The notes: generated by a model not told the origin, from the letters alone. A DNA stretch of 64,000 nucleotides from Warburgia ugandensis (GCA_035236585.1 CP141136.1:32076949-32140948), one strand, 5' to 3'; shown: positions 28,015-40,600, counted from the stretch's first letter. A program made the numbers and translations.

Positions 28015-29215
28015 GACACACACACACACACACACACACTTTCCATTAATATCTTTGGGGCACACCCTCCCTACACTTACACCCTTGCCTGAAATTATAG
28101 GTTCTAAGATTCTAGAATCACCTAATTTGCATTTCTATGATCTACTACGCATCCAAGTCAATGTTAATCAGATGAACATGTTTGGTCATTCAAGGTTGGG
28201 CCCCCCTTGGTGGGGTGCTTCTATAGAAACACCCTATAAGTTGTTCACTTTAATCACAAGAATTGAAATCCATATGTGATTTCTAGGCCAACACATTTTC
28301 ACCATGCACCATTTCATCAATTTAGACTGAAATGATCACTAAGTTTCAAAATCAATTTTAGACAAAAATCACAATTCTAAATTAGATATGTACTCAAAAG
28401 TTCCCCTGAGCTTGTCTTAACATAACGAAAATCAAGCCTTTAGGACTAGGATCATCTATAAAGGTGAGTCTCTCATGGCCCAGAAGAAGAAGGCAATGTA
28501 CTCAAACTAGAGAACATAACTATCTTGAATTTTAGTAAGATTTAACAAATCAAAATTGAATTATGTGGAGTATTTCATGCAATGGTCGAACATAATTTTG
28601 GCAGCCCTGACATTGATCCTTTGCATTTTTCCTAATGCTGGTTGACCCTAACTAACTTTGGATCATAGGTTTTTTGACCCTAACATTACTCAAGTTAACC
28701 TTGGCTTGTATAGGTTAATTCATGTTGGTTCCCTTAATTTACCCCACCTTTTTCTGTTTCCACACCCTTTTGAATCTAAATGTACAAAATACCTTGTTTG
28801 TTGTAATTATGAATTAATAATCAAAATTCCCTTGCACGTACAACTTTAGAAAAATATATAAGGGATTTTAGTTAATATATAAGTACATTGAAAAATGTTC
28901 GAGGCCCCTACTCTTTTTATAGTTCTGCCCCTAGCCCAATCCTAATATAGATTACGTCACATTTTTTTATCCTAAGCCTCCTCAGGTTGAAAATTTCTTC
29001 TCCATATCATGGTCCATACAAGTCAATTTGAGTCAGTTCTCCAAATTGACCTGATCCTTTGCTATCCTACGTGTCAAAGTTCAAAATACAAACTTTTTAA
29101 AAATGAGTCAACTCAAGCTGAAGGAAGGAGAGTACTCTGGACAATATGGAAAAAATATTCTTAAAAATACACATTAATAGTGGAGCTGTTGCAAGTAAAA
29201 ACAATTTTAAGGTTC
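27770..29215. repeat. Long dispersed direct repeat, copy 1
   Basis: Shares ordered blocks with 44345-45985: GCTTGAGAAT.CATGTTATG; GATTCTAGAATCACCTAATT; ATCACAAGAATTG.ATCCATATG; TTAGTTAATATATAA; CCTAATATAGATT; and GTGGAG(T/C)TG near the end. The identity by eye is moderate with indels. Function unknown; no coding frame is conserved between copies. Confidence 0.75.
27921..28040. repeat. Compound microsatellite (CT)n(TA)n(CA)n
   Basis: CT units at 27921-27999, TA units at 28000-28014, CA units at 28016-28040. It lies inside dispersed-repeat copy 1; the other copy lacks it at the matching position (about 44490). Confidence 0.95.
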
Positions 29216-29309
29216 CAATGTTCACCTAATGAGAACTACAAGTTTATATATAATCTTAATAAAAAAATCTTAGTTATCATATTACTTGATGTATGAAAAT
29301 GGTAATTGA

Positions 29310-30120
29310 GTTGTGACTCCCATTGATCATTAATGACTTTGAAGAGTTTTTTATGCAATCTTTTGTTTGCCTCATCTATCTTCCATTTTGTAGAAAACAT
29401 TGCTTGGCATATAAACCCATAGTTGGTTTGTCTTTTGAGTCACCAACTTTAGGACTTTGACAAGTGACTTTATCACATCAATAATTTATTAAATGTTACC
29501 CCAAAAGGATCTATATGTGATGATTTGTCCTCCTTCCCATCACAACTTTTGGCAATAATGTGATGATTTCCATTATGCGGGTGTCATCAAACTTTTTAGT
29601 TCAACTTCACCATCCTTGATGCTAAGAAGTGATAAGTATACCATCCTTGATGCTAAGAAAAGATAAGTATTTTGACGTGAGTTGTGTTACAAGGGGTACA
29701 ATTTCTTTCGAACTAGTGCAATATTTCATCAAGCACAACACTTGCAAGTGGTTATATGTATCTTTTCATGTTTTGACCCTTGTCAATTCACTCCTTTATT
29801 TGTGGTAAATCTCCTGTATCATCTAACATTAAGTTTATGTAATATAGTGCACATGTTGTCAAAAATAGATGCTTCCTCTTCTCCATTAGCAATTTTCCAC
29901 CTGCTCTATAGGAAGCAGCATTGTCAATTACAAATTGTGCACATTCATTTCTCCAATTTTCACCACACCATTGTTGAATAACTGCATAAGTACTTTACTA
30001 CATTGCCCTCTTTGATAGCATCAAAACATCTATGAAGCATGATCCCATGACAGTGATACACTAAAAGGTTGATTAATGTCCTTCCACTTGTATCTTTTCA
30101 ACTATTGGCCATGGTAGTGC
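29310..30120 (-). pseudogene. hAT-type transposase fragment (DUF659 region)
   Basis: The minus strand at about 29950-29790 reads IDNAASYRAGGKLLMEKRKH, then TTCALYYINLMLDDTGDLPQ, the pattern of the plant hAT-like DUF659 domain (catalytic-region DNA, acidic and TPCAAH-like positions, here altered to TTCALY). Downstream, near 29460-29330, comes LVKVLKLVTQKTNYGFICQA-like text, which is collinear with the same family. Stops interrupt it (for example after the IKE segment) and both ends are missing. It abuts the receptor-kinase relic at about 30125. Confidence 0.8.
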
Positions 30121-30148
30121 ATCCTAACCTTTCTTAAATTCTCTTGTA

Positions 30149-30700
30149 AACATCACTTACTCATTTGGCTTGAACACCGACCTCGAAAAATGTGGCTACC
30201 CCGACTATGAGCTTTTCGGCGAAAACAATTGGGCAATTTTGTACAGTGGCTACGGCAAGAATTCTAGTAGCACGCAGAGATTCTATTTCGAAGATATATC
30301 ATACGAAAAGCAGGTGATCCGGATCGTTGATTCTGGTTTACAAAGAGACAATTGTTCTTCCCTTCCCAACTGGAAGTGGATATCGAAATACGATATTTCC
30401 TGCATGTACAATTTACTTTTGTAGAGTACAGTTTTATTCTTGACATATTCTCTTAAGATCATCAAGTCTTCGTTTATAAATACTGCTCCTTGCCTCAATA
30501 TCTCCTCGGAGCAATATGTTTATGCCATTCTCGATCTTGATCAAACTTTTCACATCTTTGATCTCCCAACATCCTGCAATGCTTCCGGGAAGATCGGCAT
30601 CCAAAGGCCAAGGTAGACTGGGCAGTTCCACCACATAATTATTCAGAAATTCATGATCTAATGGTGAGGGGTTTTGAGCTCTCTTGGATGGGGCCTCTCT
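30149..30700 (+). pseudogene. Lr10-like receptor kinase ectodomain (GUB_WAK) relic
   Basis: The frame from 30149 reads NITYSFGLNTDLEKCGYPDY, then VIRIVDSGLQRDNCSSLPNW, the cysteine-rich galacturonan-binding-like domain of LRK10L/WAK-type receptors. Further collinear blocks follow in shifted frames: FINTAPCLNISSEQ (about 30470-30510), a PTSCNASGKI block (about 30565-30600) and IHDLMVRGFELSWM (about 30645-30692). The usual ELSCENN reads ELFGENN, so a conserved cysteine is lost. The signal peptide and the first half of the domain are missing at the hAT junction. The matching kinase domain occurs 11 kb downstream on the same strand (41797-42855), and this is probably exon 1 of the same dead gene. 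Confidence 0.82.
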
Positions 30701-32375
30701 CGTGTTACGAGCACGCTAAAATGCTTTCTTGTGACTGGAGTTACGCTACAACCACCGATGAACTACAACAAGGCATTCAATTATTCGCAGGCTGCAAATC
30801 TATATTTCAATTGCCTCAATGCATCAATATTTTCTACAAAAATTAGAGGAGATAGGCATTTACTTGCTAGCTTCGGCAAGAAAGTACCTTGGGGCCCACA
30901 GTGTCATGTAGGCACGATCAAATCTGTTTGACAAGTAACGACACCCTCCTCCCACTGTCGTTGATTTTGTGTTAAGTAAATGCCGCTTGATCCTTCATCC
31001 GTAGCCTGGTTTAAGGTTCTTTCTAGAAAATGTAGACCATTAAATCTTATTAGGCTCTAACTTGTGAACAACATATCTGTTTGTTGATTGTTTTACCGCA
31101 AGTGCACGGGCTATTGCAGTATAGTTTATGCAAGTACGAGTTGATTCCACGAGGACTCAACTTAAAAAAGATGGAGTTTAAATAAAATTTAATTGTCAAA
31201 AATTTAAAAATAATAAAAATTACTTGATAGTGGAATCAAAGGTCAGATCTATTTAATTGATAAAAATTACAAAATTTTTAGTTCAAAAAGAAAGAAAATT
31301 AAACTAAATAACAAGAAAATTCTACTTTTATAGCTTGATCACAGCCAATTTCTTCAAATTTGACATTGTCAATGTTGATCGGCCTTCATCAATCTCTCCA
31401 CCATGTCCTTGATTAAAGATCTAATAGTTGGATTAGGCAGATTCCCCAAAATTTTAAAGATCTGGACTAAATAATGATTTTGGGTTTGGATGGCTTAGAT
31501 TGATTTCTAAAGTTCAGATTGAGTATCAGAGACGTTGAATAAGCTAAGGAATGTTTTAAGAATAAAATCTGAAAATTAATTGAAAATCTAATGAAAAACA
31601 AAGGAGAAATAAAGAGAACTTGATTGTTCTGGCTAATCGTTGATTACGTTAAGCCTTAATCAAATCAGCTTGGATTGTGCAATTCCTAAATAGTAGAATG
31701 AAGACAAAGAAAAATTAAAATAGAAATAGGGACACATATAGAATTAAAATGGAGACGTTGAAGGAATTAAAATAAGGACACAGATGGAATTATAATTAAA
31801 GTCTAAAGGGGAGGAATGAAAATTTTTCCTTTTTTTGGTTTTTTAATAGAAACGAAGGGAAATCTGTGGGAGGATGAAGATGACTATAGGAAAGAAAGAA
31901 ATAGTGGGAAAGAATGGATTTTTGGACAAACCCAAGTTAGGTTTTGCTCTAAAGTAATGATGGAATGAAAAGAGAAAGAAAAAAAAAAAAAAAACGATGG
32001 AAAATGAAGGTATAACCAGCAGGAAGAGAGAGGGAAAACAAGAAAAAATAGAGAAGAAGCAGGGAGCAAAGGTGAGAGAGATACGATGGAAGGAGTTGCT
32101 AGCTTGTGGATAGATCATGGGGAAAGAAAGAGATGGGAGAGAGGTGCGGTGGTGCTGACAGTCCGAGAAAGAGAAGAGTAGAAAGAGATGATGGTTGGGT
32201 AGTGAAGAGGAGAGCTGGGTAGAGATGGGAAAGAGGGAAAGAGACTGCAGAGATGGGTAGAGAAACAGAGATGGGAGTGGGAGAGATAAAGCGTGAGAGA
32301 GAAGAGCAAGTAAGAGGGGGAAAAGAGGGAAAGAGATGGGAAGGGGCCTATGGTGATGATTTTGGGTTCCAAAAC

Positions 32376-32378
<3 letters not shown>

Positions 32379-32455
<77 letters not shown>
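32379..32455. repeat. (GA)n microsatellite, 77 bp
   Basis: Uninterrupted GA dinucleotides within a purine-rich region. Confidence 0.97.
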
Positions 32456-32457
<2 letters not shown>

Positions 32458-34580
32458 GCTGGGTTGAAGAAAGAGAGAGTTTGGTGACGGTGAAGGTTCT
32501 CCTATTGAGGGAGAAATGAAGAGGCGACTGCCTATGTTAGTGAAGGGAAACTGGCTGGTGGATGAGAGAGGAGAGTATGAGTTGGGGAGATTAGGTAAGA
32601 GAGGTGTCAAAGAGATAGAGAGAAAGAAGAAAGGAGCTGGGAGACAGGGAAGAATAGAGAGACGAGAGAGATGGGGAGATAGGGAGTGAGCATGTGACAT
32701 CTCAGGTTTTTACAATACTTTTTCATAAAAGCTTTTGCAATTGTGGGGCCTTGAGTTTGAAAAACTATTTAGAAATGAAACATCAAAAAACAAGTTTAAT
32801 AAGAAGACCTTAAAAAATCTCGAGTGTCATTTTTTTCTTTTAAAAGATGCAAGAACTTTTAGAGGAATAAATACTACATTCCTATTGAAAATCCGGTAGT
32901 GTATCCCCTATATTTTTTATCCCATGCATTTAACGCATCCAATGCAACAACCTGATAAACACAATATATATGTAAAATAAATAAAGGAGACTCCATCTTT
33001 CTCCAAAATACATCCACATACATGTTTGTTTTACATTTAAATAAAAAGAAACATCTTTATAATGCTAAAAGGATAGGACTAAAAACAAAATCCCTAAGAC
33101 CACTCCAGTCACAGCCACATTACTATAACTTCATTTACATATCCATATGTAAATAAAGCAAGTCATATTAAGTACACATCACATTAGTTTATCAAATGAT
33201 AACTATGTTGCAAACCTGTTTGTTATGCCTTTCATGTTCTTTTCTTTAGATCTCTATCACCATCTTCTACTTGCTTTTTCCTATTTTATTTTTTCAGACT
33301 TGAGACATTATAAACAATTTACAATGTTTCAGCAAGCTTGCGCTTGTTCAGTAGTTTCACCATCAAAACACATGAGTTTATGCAGTTTCAAATCCAAAAA
33401 TGAAACATACAATCACATGTTATGCAGTTTAATAGAATATGATGCATAATGAGTAATATCATAAACTTTGAAATCTCAATCATGATATACAAATCAATGT
33501 CATGCCAAACTAATTCAATTATCAACTGCAACAATAACCTCTACAAGGTATTTTACAAAATATGAAAGATCACTACAACTCACAATATGCATCATCTCAT
33601 AAAGATACCCATCCAAATTGAATAGTGAACCATTGTCAAAATCAATAGACAAAAAGCATTTAAATCATATAATGCTTCAATAAAATTAATGTGTCTCAAT
33701 AAACACATACATATAAATATATCCATCAGAACCTCCTTAAGGTCTCATGAGTATAGAAATTATATGCTGTTGGTCATGAGTACTTATTATAGACTTAAAA
33801 TCCTAGGATGACACACATGCTATTGCACTATATCCATATAAATCTAAAAATAATGGACCCTCTGTGCCGTGAACAAAACCAAATCAGGACAGAATCCCTA
33901 CACCATGCACATGGGGAACACGGTGTGCAAGACTATGACCTACCCATGATATCATACCTGAATTAGGACCTCCCCGACTTGGCATTTCAAACATATATAT
34001 CAAATTTCTGAAGCGGCATGATCAGTCTACACCTAGTACAGCGCCCAACAGCCCACCATATGCCATCCATAACATAATAATACTAGGCATCGTCACATGC
34101 TAATATAACCGATAAAACCATAGAAAATCATGCATTATTAAAATCATGCAATTTAAATCTCATGATACGATATAGCTATGTAAAAAGAACCTCACCAAGG
34201 GTTGAGTTTGAGGATTTCACACCCTCCTACATTTCATAAATAAATTACAAATTTCATGTATTTGCAAATACATTTTCATATAACAAGTTTTCAGTCGTAA
34301 AATGAATAAATATGGCATTTCAGAAGTAATACTTTGCATGAAAAACAAGTATGTTAACTAATAATTCAGAAATCTCAAAATCCCAATCTTAAACCCCTTC
34401 AAACATGATAGAGTAGAAATCAATGCTTTTCATGTTTCATAAAAGTATAACCATGTTAAAACTACCTACCTCCCTCGTCGTACTTTACAATTTAGTTATA
34501 TCCTTCCAATCAAATCATCGATCAACCTGCCAATATTTCAGATTCCTTGTCAATGTCAAATTATATAAACCCTTACAAAA

Positions 34581-37549
34581 TGTAACACCCCGGATTTTTA
34601 AGACAATTTATATATATATATACATAATAATGGCATTTTAAATAAGAGCATTTGGGATCCCATGAGAAAAGATTTATTTAACATTTTACTAAACCTATCT
34701 TAAAACTCCGGGTGTTAATTTTCCTTTCTCAAAATGGCGGACATGTAATTTAAACATAATTAAATAATCCGTATATAAATCAACGTCAAATAAATAGGCG
34801 CCTTTATTTTAAATCAAATAAACATCCAAAAGACAATAATAATATGGCCTAGGTTCTATCCATCATAACATCCCATATAAATGTCCAACATATATCCAAA
34901 GATTTAAATCACATCCAATTATAAAGTATGCAGTCCATAATAAAATTCAAATGATAATCCACTCTAATGACTCACATTACTGTCTAAAACTATAGGGAAA
35001 ACTAGTCTTCAGCAACTCTCAAGGTTTATCAACCGCTTTTCCTTTCCTGGTGTCGTGCTCGAGATCTAAGGCATTGCAAAACAAAGCAATGCCTCAGCAA
35101 GCTATCGCTTATGTAAGTACATAGACAATTAATGTAATAAATGAAAGAAATAATGAACAGTACTAATGAAAAATCTAACATTTATGAAAATAGTGATATC
35201 ATAATGCCATGTTCAATAAATGCCAATTTATTCCATATGCTAAAACATAAAATTCAAGGAGTTAAAACATGACATGAATCAATAAAATGGAGCATACAAC
35301 AAGAATAAGGGCACCCTAAGGTAATGGGTCCCACCACATCGCACTAACATCCCTGATCAGGAGTACACGTAGTCAACCTCTGAGTGTCGTCACACCCAGG
35401 CATATCATCCATAACCATGCTCATCATACATGCACACATAATAAAAATATGGGTCATCATGCTGCAATGGCAACCCTCCATGGGTATAAACCACCGCCGC
35501 TCTCCGTCGACACCATAACGGGAGACTTAGCGTCTGTCCCCATGGAAAGGCTCAGACCGGTAGTGTGGACTATCCATGTTACCAAACCCCTACCGAATGC
35601 CTTCTATGGGCAGGTGTCTATCATATCACAAAATCATCATATCATAATCTCGGAAGGTGGGTGGCCGGCCCTATCCCTCCTAGCATGACGCCCACCGGGC
35701 GAGAGCACCCGTCATCAAATATAAAACACGAAAATCATATGTATATACTAAAACTCAAGAGCACTTATAGCTTGCAATCCCCAAGACATGCCCCTCATCC
35801 TGGGGTTAACCTATAAAAGGACCAGCTACTAAGCCTCTATTCTCATTTCCATGTAAATTCATGCATTTTCTATATATATAATAAGAAATAGGTCTCTAAT
35901 TAAGCATAACTAATTTACATCATGCTTGTAAAAGCATTTGAAATAAGTTTATTCAGTAAAAGATTTCAATTTGGAATAACCATCCTGTACTCAATGTCGC
36001 ATGAAATCCATGGTAAATAATAATCGCAATTTAAAACACAATCACACATGATGCTATGTTTAAACATGGTTTAAAAATCAAGGCAAAACATTAGTTGTCG
36101 TCACCTACCTCAGTGTGAGACCACTAGCTTGCTAATAACTCCCTTTAACTGGTATATTCACGTGCACCTGTACATGTCACATTACTATTTTAAAAAATTT
36201 CTAAATAAAAAGTGGTCATTTCTAAGTTTTTAAGTTAAAACTAGGTCCACGTCGTCAATACGGTCACAACGCCTCTTTCGGATTGTGATTTGGACCTCTT
36301 TAGCTCCCAAAAATCAAGCTTTTGTGAAAACTACCCTTAAATGGGGCCTGCCAGACCACCATAAGGTGGTTTATACAGGCGGCGCCCCTTTTCCGCCAGT
36401 TTATACCAGCGTACACCGGCGCATGAAGACGCACAAAGTCGCAGACGCCGCACGGGACGCGCGCCGTGCGTCACGGTCGCCAGGATGCGCCGCGTCCCGG
36501 CCCCACCGTGACCGCCATCTGGTTTCTCCCCCGCACGCGCACGGCGTCGCGCGCGCATGCGACGACGATGTTGTGTGACGTCGTCCCTCAGGCATCACTA
36601 AGTGCGTCCTGGCGGCCGTTGACAATGCCGGAGAAGACGACCGGATTCCGGTCGCCTCCGGCGGAGCTACAAAGCTCCATTTTGCGTGATTTTTGCGTCA
36701 TTTTCTTCAGAATTCTCTCTAGAATCCATTTATGCCCTCCTTTTGCACTGATTTTTCCAAAAACCATGGTTTTTAAATGATTTTTCCCAAGTTCCTAAAA
36801 ACATCCCTAGGTACTGGTTTTTGGATTTCTGGAGAAATCCACCGTTGGATCACTCCCAAATTTAAAGGGTTTTCTCTTGGGTCTCTTGTGCACTAGTTGG
36901 ACGGTGCGATTTCCAAACGGATGAGGTTTGGTCCATGAAATCACGGTCCAACAGTAGCGTGCACAAAGTTCCTAAAAAAATCTGATTTTTCCTAATTTTT
37001 TAAATGTTTTCCTAATTGTTTTTCTATTTAATAAATATGAAAAACATAGGTTTGAGGCTTACCTTGCACCTAGCCAGAGTTGCTCATGTTGCCGGGGCTC
37101 CACTCGCCGAAAAATCCAAGTTTTGCAGGGCTAGGGTTTTGCGTAAAACTCAAAGAAAACGCTCAAAGTGAAGTGTTTTGGCTCTTAGAGGAGCATAGAT
37201 ATAGGGTTTTAGAGTCTTGGGGAAGAGAAACTCTTCCCCACACGTCTCTTTCCACGTCTCTTCGGCGATTTTTCCGGCACTGGTAGAGACGTGTGGAAGA
37301 CCGGGGTGCCAGTATCAATTTGGACCCCTGTCTAACACGTCTCTTTCAAATGACCAATTTGCCCTTCCAACTTTGACGGCTCATAACTCCCTCGTTTGAG
37401 CTCCGTTTTTCTCGTTCTTGGTGGCGTTGGATTCGTATCGACGAGCACTTTCTAATTCTTATATTTTCAGGAAAAAATTTCATCCATAAATTTTTATTTT
37501 AATTTATTTAATAATTTCCTATTTTATCCTAAAAATTAAGGATATTACA
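34581..37549 (+). mobile_element. Solo-LTR-like element, 2969 bp (copy 3), nested in copy 2
   Basis: It begins TGTAACACCCCGGATTTTTA and ends TTAAGGATATTACA. It is flanked by identical CAAAA pentamers (34576-34580 and 37550-37554), a perfect 5-bp target duplication as made by retroviral-type integrases. The length is within 10 bp of copy 1 (2977 bp) and the interior is collinear with it. No protease, RT or integrase text is found inside. It is the youngest of the nested insertions judging from the intact ends and the many surviving CpG dinucleotides in its GC-rich core. Confidence 0.78.
36370..36670. other. GC/CpG-rich block inside copy 3
   Basis: About 300 bp, sharply GC-richer than its AT-rich surroundings and dense in CpG (GGCGGCGCC, GACGCGCGCCGTGCG and similar). 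Open frames exist on both strands (for example 36285-36578) but none has a recognisable domain. The position within the LTR suggests its promoter or transcribed leader; this is inference. Confidence 0.5.
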
Positions 37550-39656
37550 CAAAATGAAATATATTATATCCCTAATTTGATGGTCCAAATAATCTGTTAA
37601 TTGTGGAACCATTAAGTTTCATACAATCCATCACTCCTCATTGTATGATCTTAGCTACTTAGGCTGTTGATTTATTTTCCACATTATAGGTCTTCTAAGG
37701 CCATTAGGGTTCTAATCAGTCATTCACTAATGACTGATCATTGATCAAATGTGAGGAGCAGTGTCAAATCACCCTTAATATGTTATTCATTCTTTAGATT
37801 GATGATACGACAGCTATAAGTTGTCATATCTTGATCTTAGCATGTTATTAAACATTTTAGCTAATGGATTAGGGAAATTTTTACTCATCCTATGTCAATT
37901 TGAGGTTTAGGAATGCAATGATAGCATCTGATCACATATCAGGCATTGTTAGGTTCTTATTCCTTTACTGTCCAATCGAACAATTCAAAATTTTCAATAA
38001 ATTTTTATCTAGATCTTTTAATTTTTGCCCTATACTAGTAAATTCACTGCTTCAGAACTCATCCATGGAATTTGATCATCGATAAGACGTCAAGAAGTCA
38101 CTATTTAAATAGGGATTGGTCGGACGACTGAGATTGTCCAATTGATTTCAACCTAGATCGGCAAATTCAATGTGATGTGAGCTACATTAGGCCTGTAGTT
38201 AACTATTTATACACTTAGATTAGGAAATGGATGGCTGGATCATCATAAAAAGCTAGATCTAGCACAATGTTGATATGGCTAAAAATCTTAAATTGAGAAC
38301 AGGGTTTTGTAGATCTTACCTTCTGGATGCATTTTGTGTGTTTTCCACCCTTGGATGAGCTGAATTGCCTCCATTTTCTCATGAAACCCTTTGATCACGC
38401 CTTGCGTTGTTCCCCTCTCTAATTGACGGTCAAGATCACTTTGGATTCCCCAATCATCTTAGGGGTTTTGATCCTCTCACCGTGATGGACGAAATGATCG
38501 GCTCGGATCGCGGGTTCAAGCCGTCGTCTTCACCATCAACGACCTAGAATTTGGAAAACCCTGCTACATTTCTCCCCCTTTCGCCGACATGCCCATCATC
38601 TCTGGCAACCAAGCTCTCTATCTCGCTTTCTTCTTTCTTCTCCCTCTCCTCTCTTCTTTCCTCCTTTCTTTCTCCTCTTCTCTCTCCTTCTCTCCCCCGG
38701 TTTCTCCCTCTCCGTCTGGTTTTGGGAATAGACCAAACCTCATTTAACTTAAGTGGGGAGGGTGCCCATATCAAATACACACCCCCTAAAAAAAAATTTA
38801 GGCATTTCATTTTTTCCCTCAGTTAAGGTATTTTTTCCTATCTTGATTTTATGAAAATGCCTCTCATATTTAAATCCTTATATCTCCTCCATATGAACTC
38901 CAATTTTAGCAAACTTGGTGTCGTTAGAATTGTATTTTCAAGTACAATCCAGTTATGAAGGTCTCAATACTTGATTTGATATCTATCAAGTTTTTTACTT
39001 ATAAAACTTCAAAAATATGAAATTTAATATATTCTTTTCATCCCACTTTCACATTTTCCAAATTTCACTCAAATTGGAATTTAAAATTTTGGGATGTTAG
39101 AGAGAGAGAGAAGAGAGAGAAGAGGAGAAGGGGTAAGTGACAGTTTCCTCAGTGTCCCATCATCTAGGGGGGGAGAGGGGGCCTTTGGCTACCTTCCTCT
39201 TTTTATAATATATTTCCACCTTCTAATTTGGTTCTTCCCCACTTTCCTTCTAGCTTACCTCTACCTTGGAAGCTTCTAACAATTCATTTCTCTATATTGC
39301 AGCTTTCCATGTCCTCTTAAAAATCTTCTCCATGATTTCCTTGATGGTGATCTACACCGTTAACTTTTGGTTTGAGCCATCCAAGCCACAATCTGGTTGA
39401 TCTACACAATAAAAGACTAGATTAAAGGCATACAAACTGTAAATTATTCATCTAATTAGCTCTGATGATCATTTGACCATTAAATTTTACAAATTAACAG
39501 TTAGATGATTAATTGGATCCAAAATCAAACTCAAGCTAAAAATTGCAAATTTTATCCATTAAATGATCTAATTGAATTCTAAATTAGGAATATTTTGATC
39601 AAAATTAAACACTTAACACTATTTGGCACCGGACAAAACTGTTTGAGTCTCTTATT

Positions 39657-39868
39657 TGTTGCCACAACTTAGTGATGTGGATTTACATATAGGTTTTCTC
39701 ATGTGGGCTCAGTAAGTGCATCACTTCCTTAATCAAGCCATGGACTAGCTTAGGAGTCATCCTATTTTGTACTAAAGATGAAAACCACCTTAAAGGATAC
39801 TGTTTCCATTAAATATGGAGCGATGACTAGTTTTCTTTGGCAAATTGATCTAACATGGTATTAGAGCC
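39657..39868 (+). repeat. Putative short LTR end followed by initiator-Met primer-binding site
   Basis: TGGTATTAGAGCC at 39856-39868 follows directly after a ...CTAACA end, the arrangement LTR-CA then primer-binding site. Upstream, TGTTG at 39657 would give a 199-bp LTR with TGTT/AACA inverted ends. No second LTR was found downstream, so this may be the 5' remnant of a small (TRIM-like) or truncated retrotransposon. Confidence 0.4.
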
Positions 39869-40329
39869 TTCTTGACCATGTAGTTATGAGTTTGAATCTT
39901 GAGATCTCCACTTATCAAATTAATTTCAAAAGCAAGCCAAATAAGCCTGCACTTGAGTCCATAGGCAAGAGCATAAAGAAGGGGCCTTCAACATAAAGAG
40001 TGTGCTAGACACATAAATATTGCTTAAAGAGTTCAAAAAGTACTGTCGAGTAAGTTGTTGGATTATGAAATTTATTTTGACCATAATTCTAAAACTTGCG
40101 TATCAACTCAAAAAACTCATCAAGTTACTCCACTTGGTAGCAAATTAGTCGATTCCATACATGATAAAAAAAATTTAGTTCGGCTGAGATTTGAATACAT
40201 GCCATCCAAAACCACAAAAAACCATTGCCTTGTTTGCATATAATGTAATAATAAAAGGTTGCCTTTGTGCACATAATGTAAAATTTTAAGTATATATAGA
40301 ATTAAGAAAGTTTATTCAAAATCTGATTC

Positions 40330-40600
40330 AAATACTTTCACTTCACCTAGGAGTCGCTTCTAACTAACTCACGGGGCTTTTGAGTCAAGTTGATTTTTTA
40401 AGTTTTTAAACTATGATTTTGACTATATCGTACAGTAATCAGTAAAGTTTAGTAACTTGTTTCTAACAAGTTGTGTTTTAGGGTGAGAGCTTTTGTTGAC
40501 CATAGTTTAAAAATTCAAAATTTTGACTTAACTCAAAAGTGAGGTGAGTTGAGTTAACTTGAAGCAACTCATAGGTGACTTACAAAATAGTCAAGTACAA
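40330..40600. mobile_element. Foldback (MITE-like) element, about 270 bp
   Basis: The two halves are imperfect inverted repeats of roughly 90 bp. CACCTAGGAGTCGCTTCTAAC pairs with the complement of GAAGCAACTCATAGGTGA, and TTTTGAGTCAAGTTGAT...TTTAAACTATG pairs with the complement of CATAGTTTAAAAATTC...TTGACTTAACTCAAAA. An unpaired centre lies at about 40417-40499. No coding capacity. Target duplication not resolved; family not assigned. Confidence 0.6.

Larger units (their letters stand above)
32693..39099 (+). mobile_element. Solo-LTR-like element of the ~3-kb family (copy 2), split by copy 3
   Basis: It starts TGTGACATCTCAGGTTTTTAC and ends AAATTTTGGGATGTTA, the same end types as copies 1 and 3. 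With copy 3 and its 5-bp target duplication removed (34581-37554), about 3.4 kb remains. Shared blocks: CACTCCAGTCACAGCCACATTAC (33100) matches the 11380 region and ATATCTCCTCCATATGAAC (38880) matches the 13975 region. The flanks GAGCA and GAGAG match at only 3 of 5 bases, inside GA-rich DNA, so the exact ends are uncertain. Confidence 0.5.
31083..39640. mobile_element. Outer, decayed LTR-like repeat carrying nested insertions
   Basis: At 31090-31160 is the segment ACCGCAAGTGCACGGG...GTATAGTTT...GAGTTGATTCCACGAGGA, which I know as a recurrent part of plant LTR-like repeats. A long purine-rich stretch (31850-32690) and a matching GA-rich stretch at 39100-39180 lie on either side of a younger insertion. 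Boundaries are approximate and no proteins are encoded. The 285-codon minus frame at 31843-32700 is low-complexity Ser/Leu/Pro from the CT-rich strand and not a gene. Confidence 0.35.

Noticed and set aside
31843-32700. 285-codon open frame on the minus strand, the longest single frame after the SRPK exon
   Set aside because: Its product is Ser/Leu/Pro/Phe low-complexity text created by a purine-rich strand and a (GA)n tract; no domain and no conserved start context.
36285-36780. Overlapping Arg/Ala-rich open frames on both strands
   Set aside because: They fall in the GC-rich block of an LTR-like element; frames on both strands are open because of composition and no motif is present.
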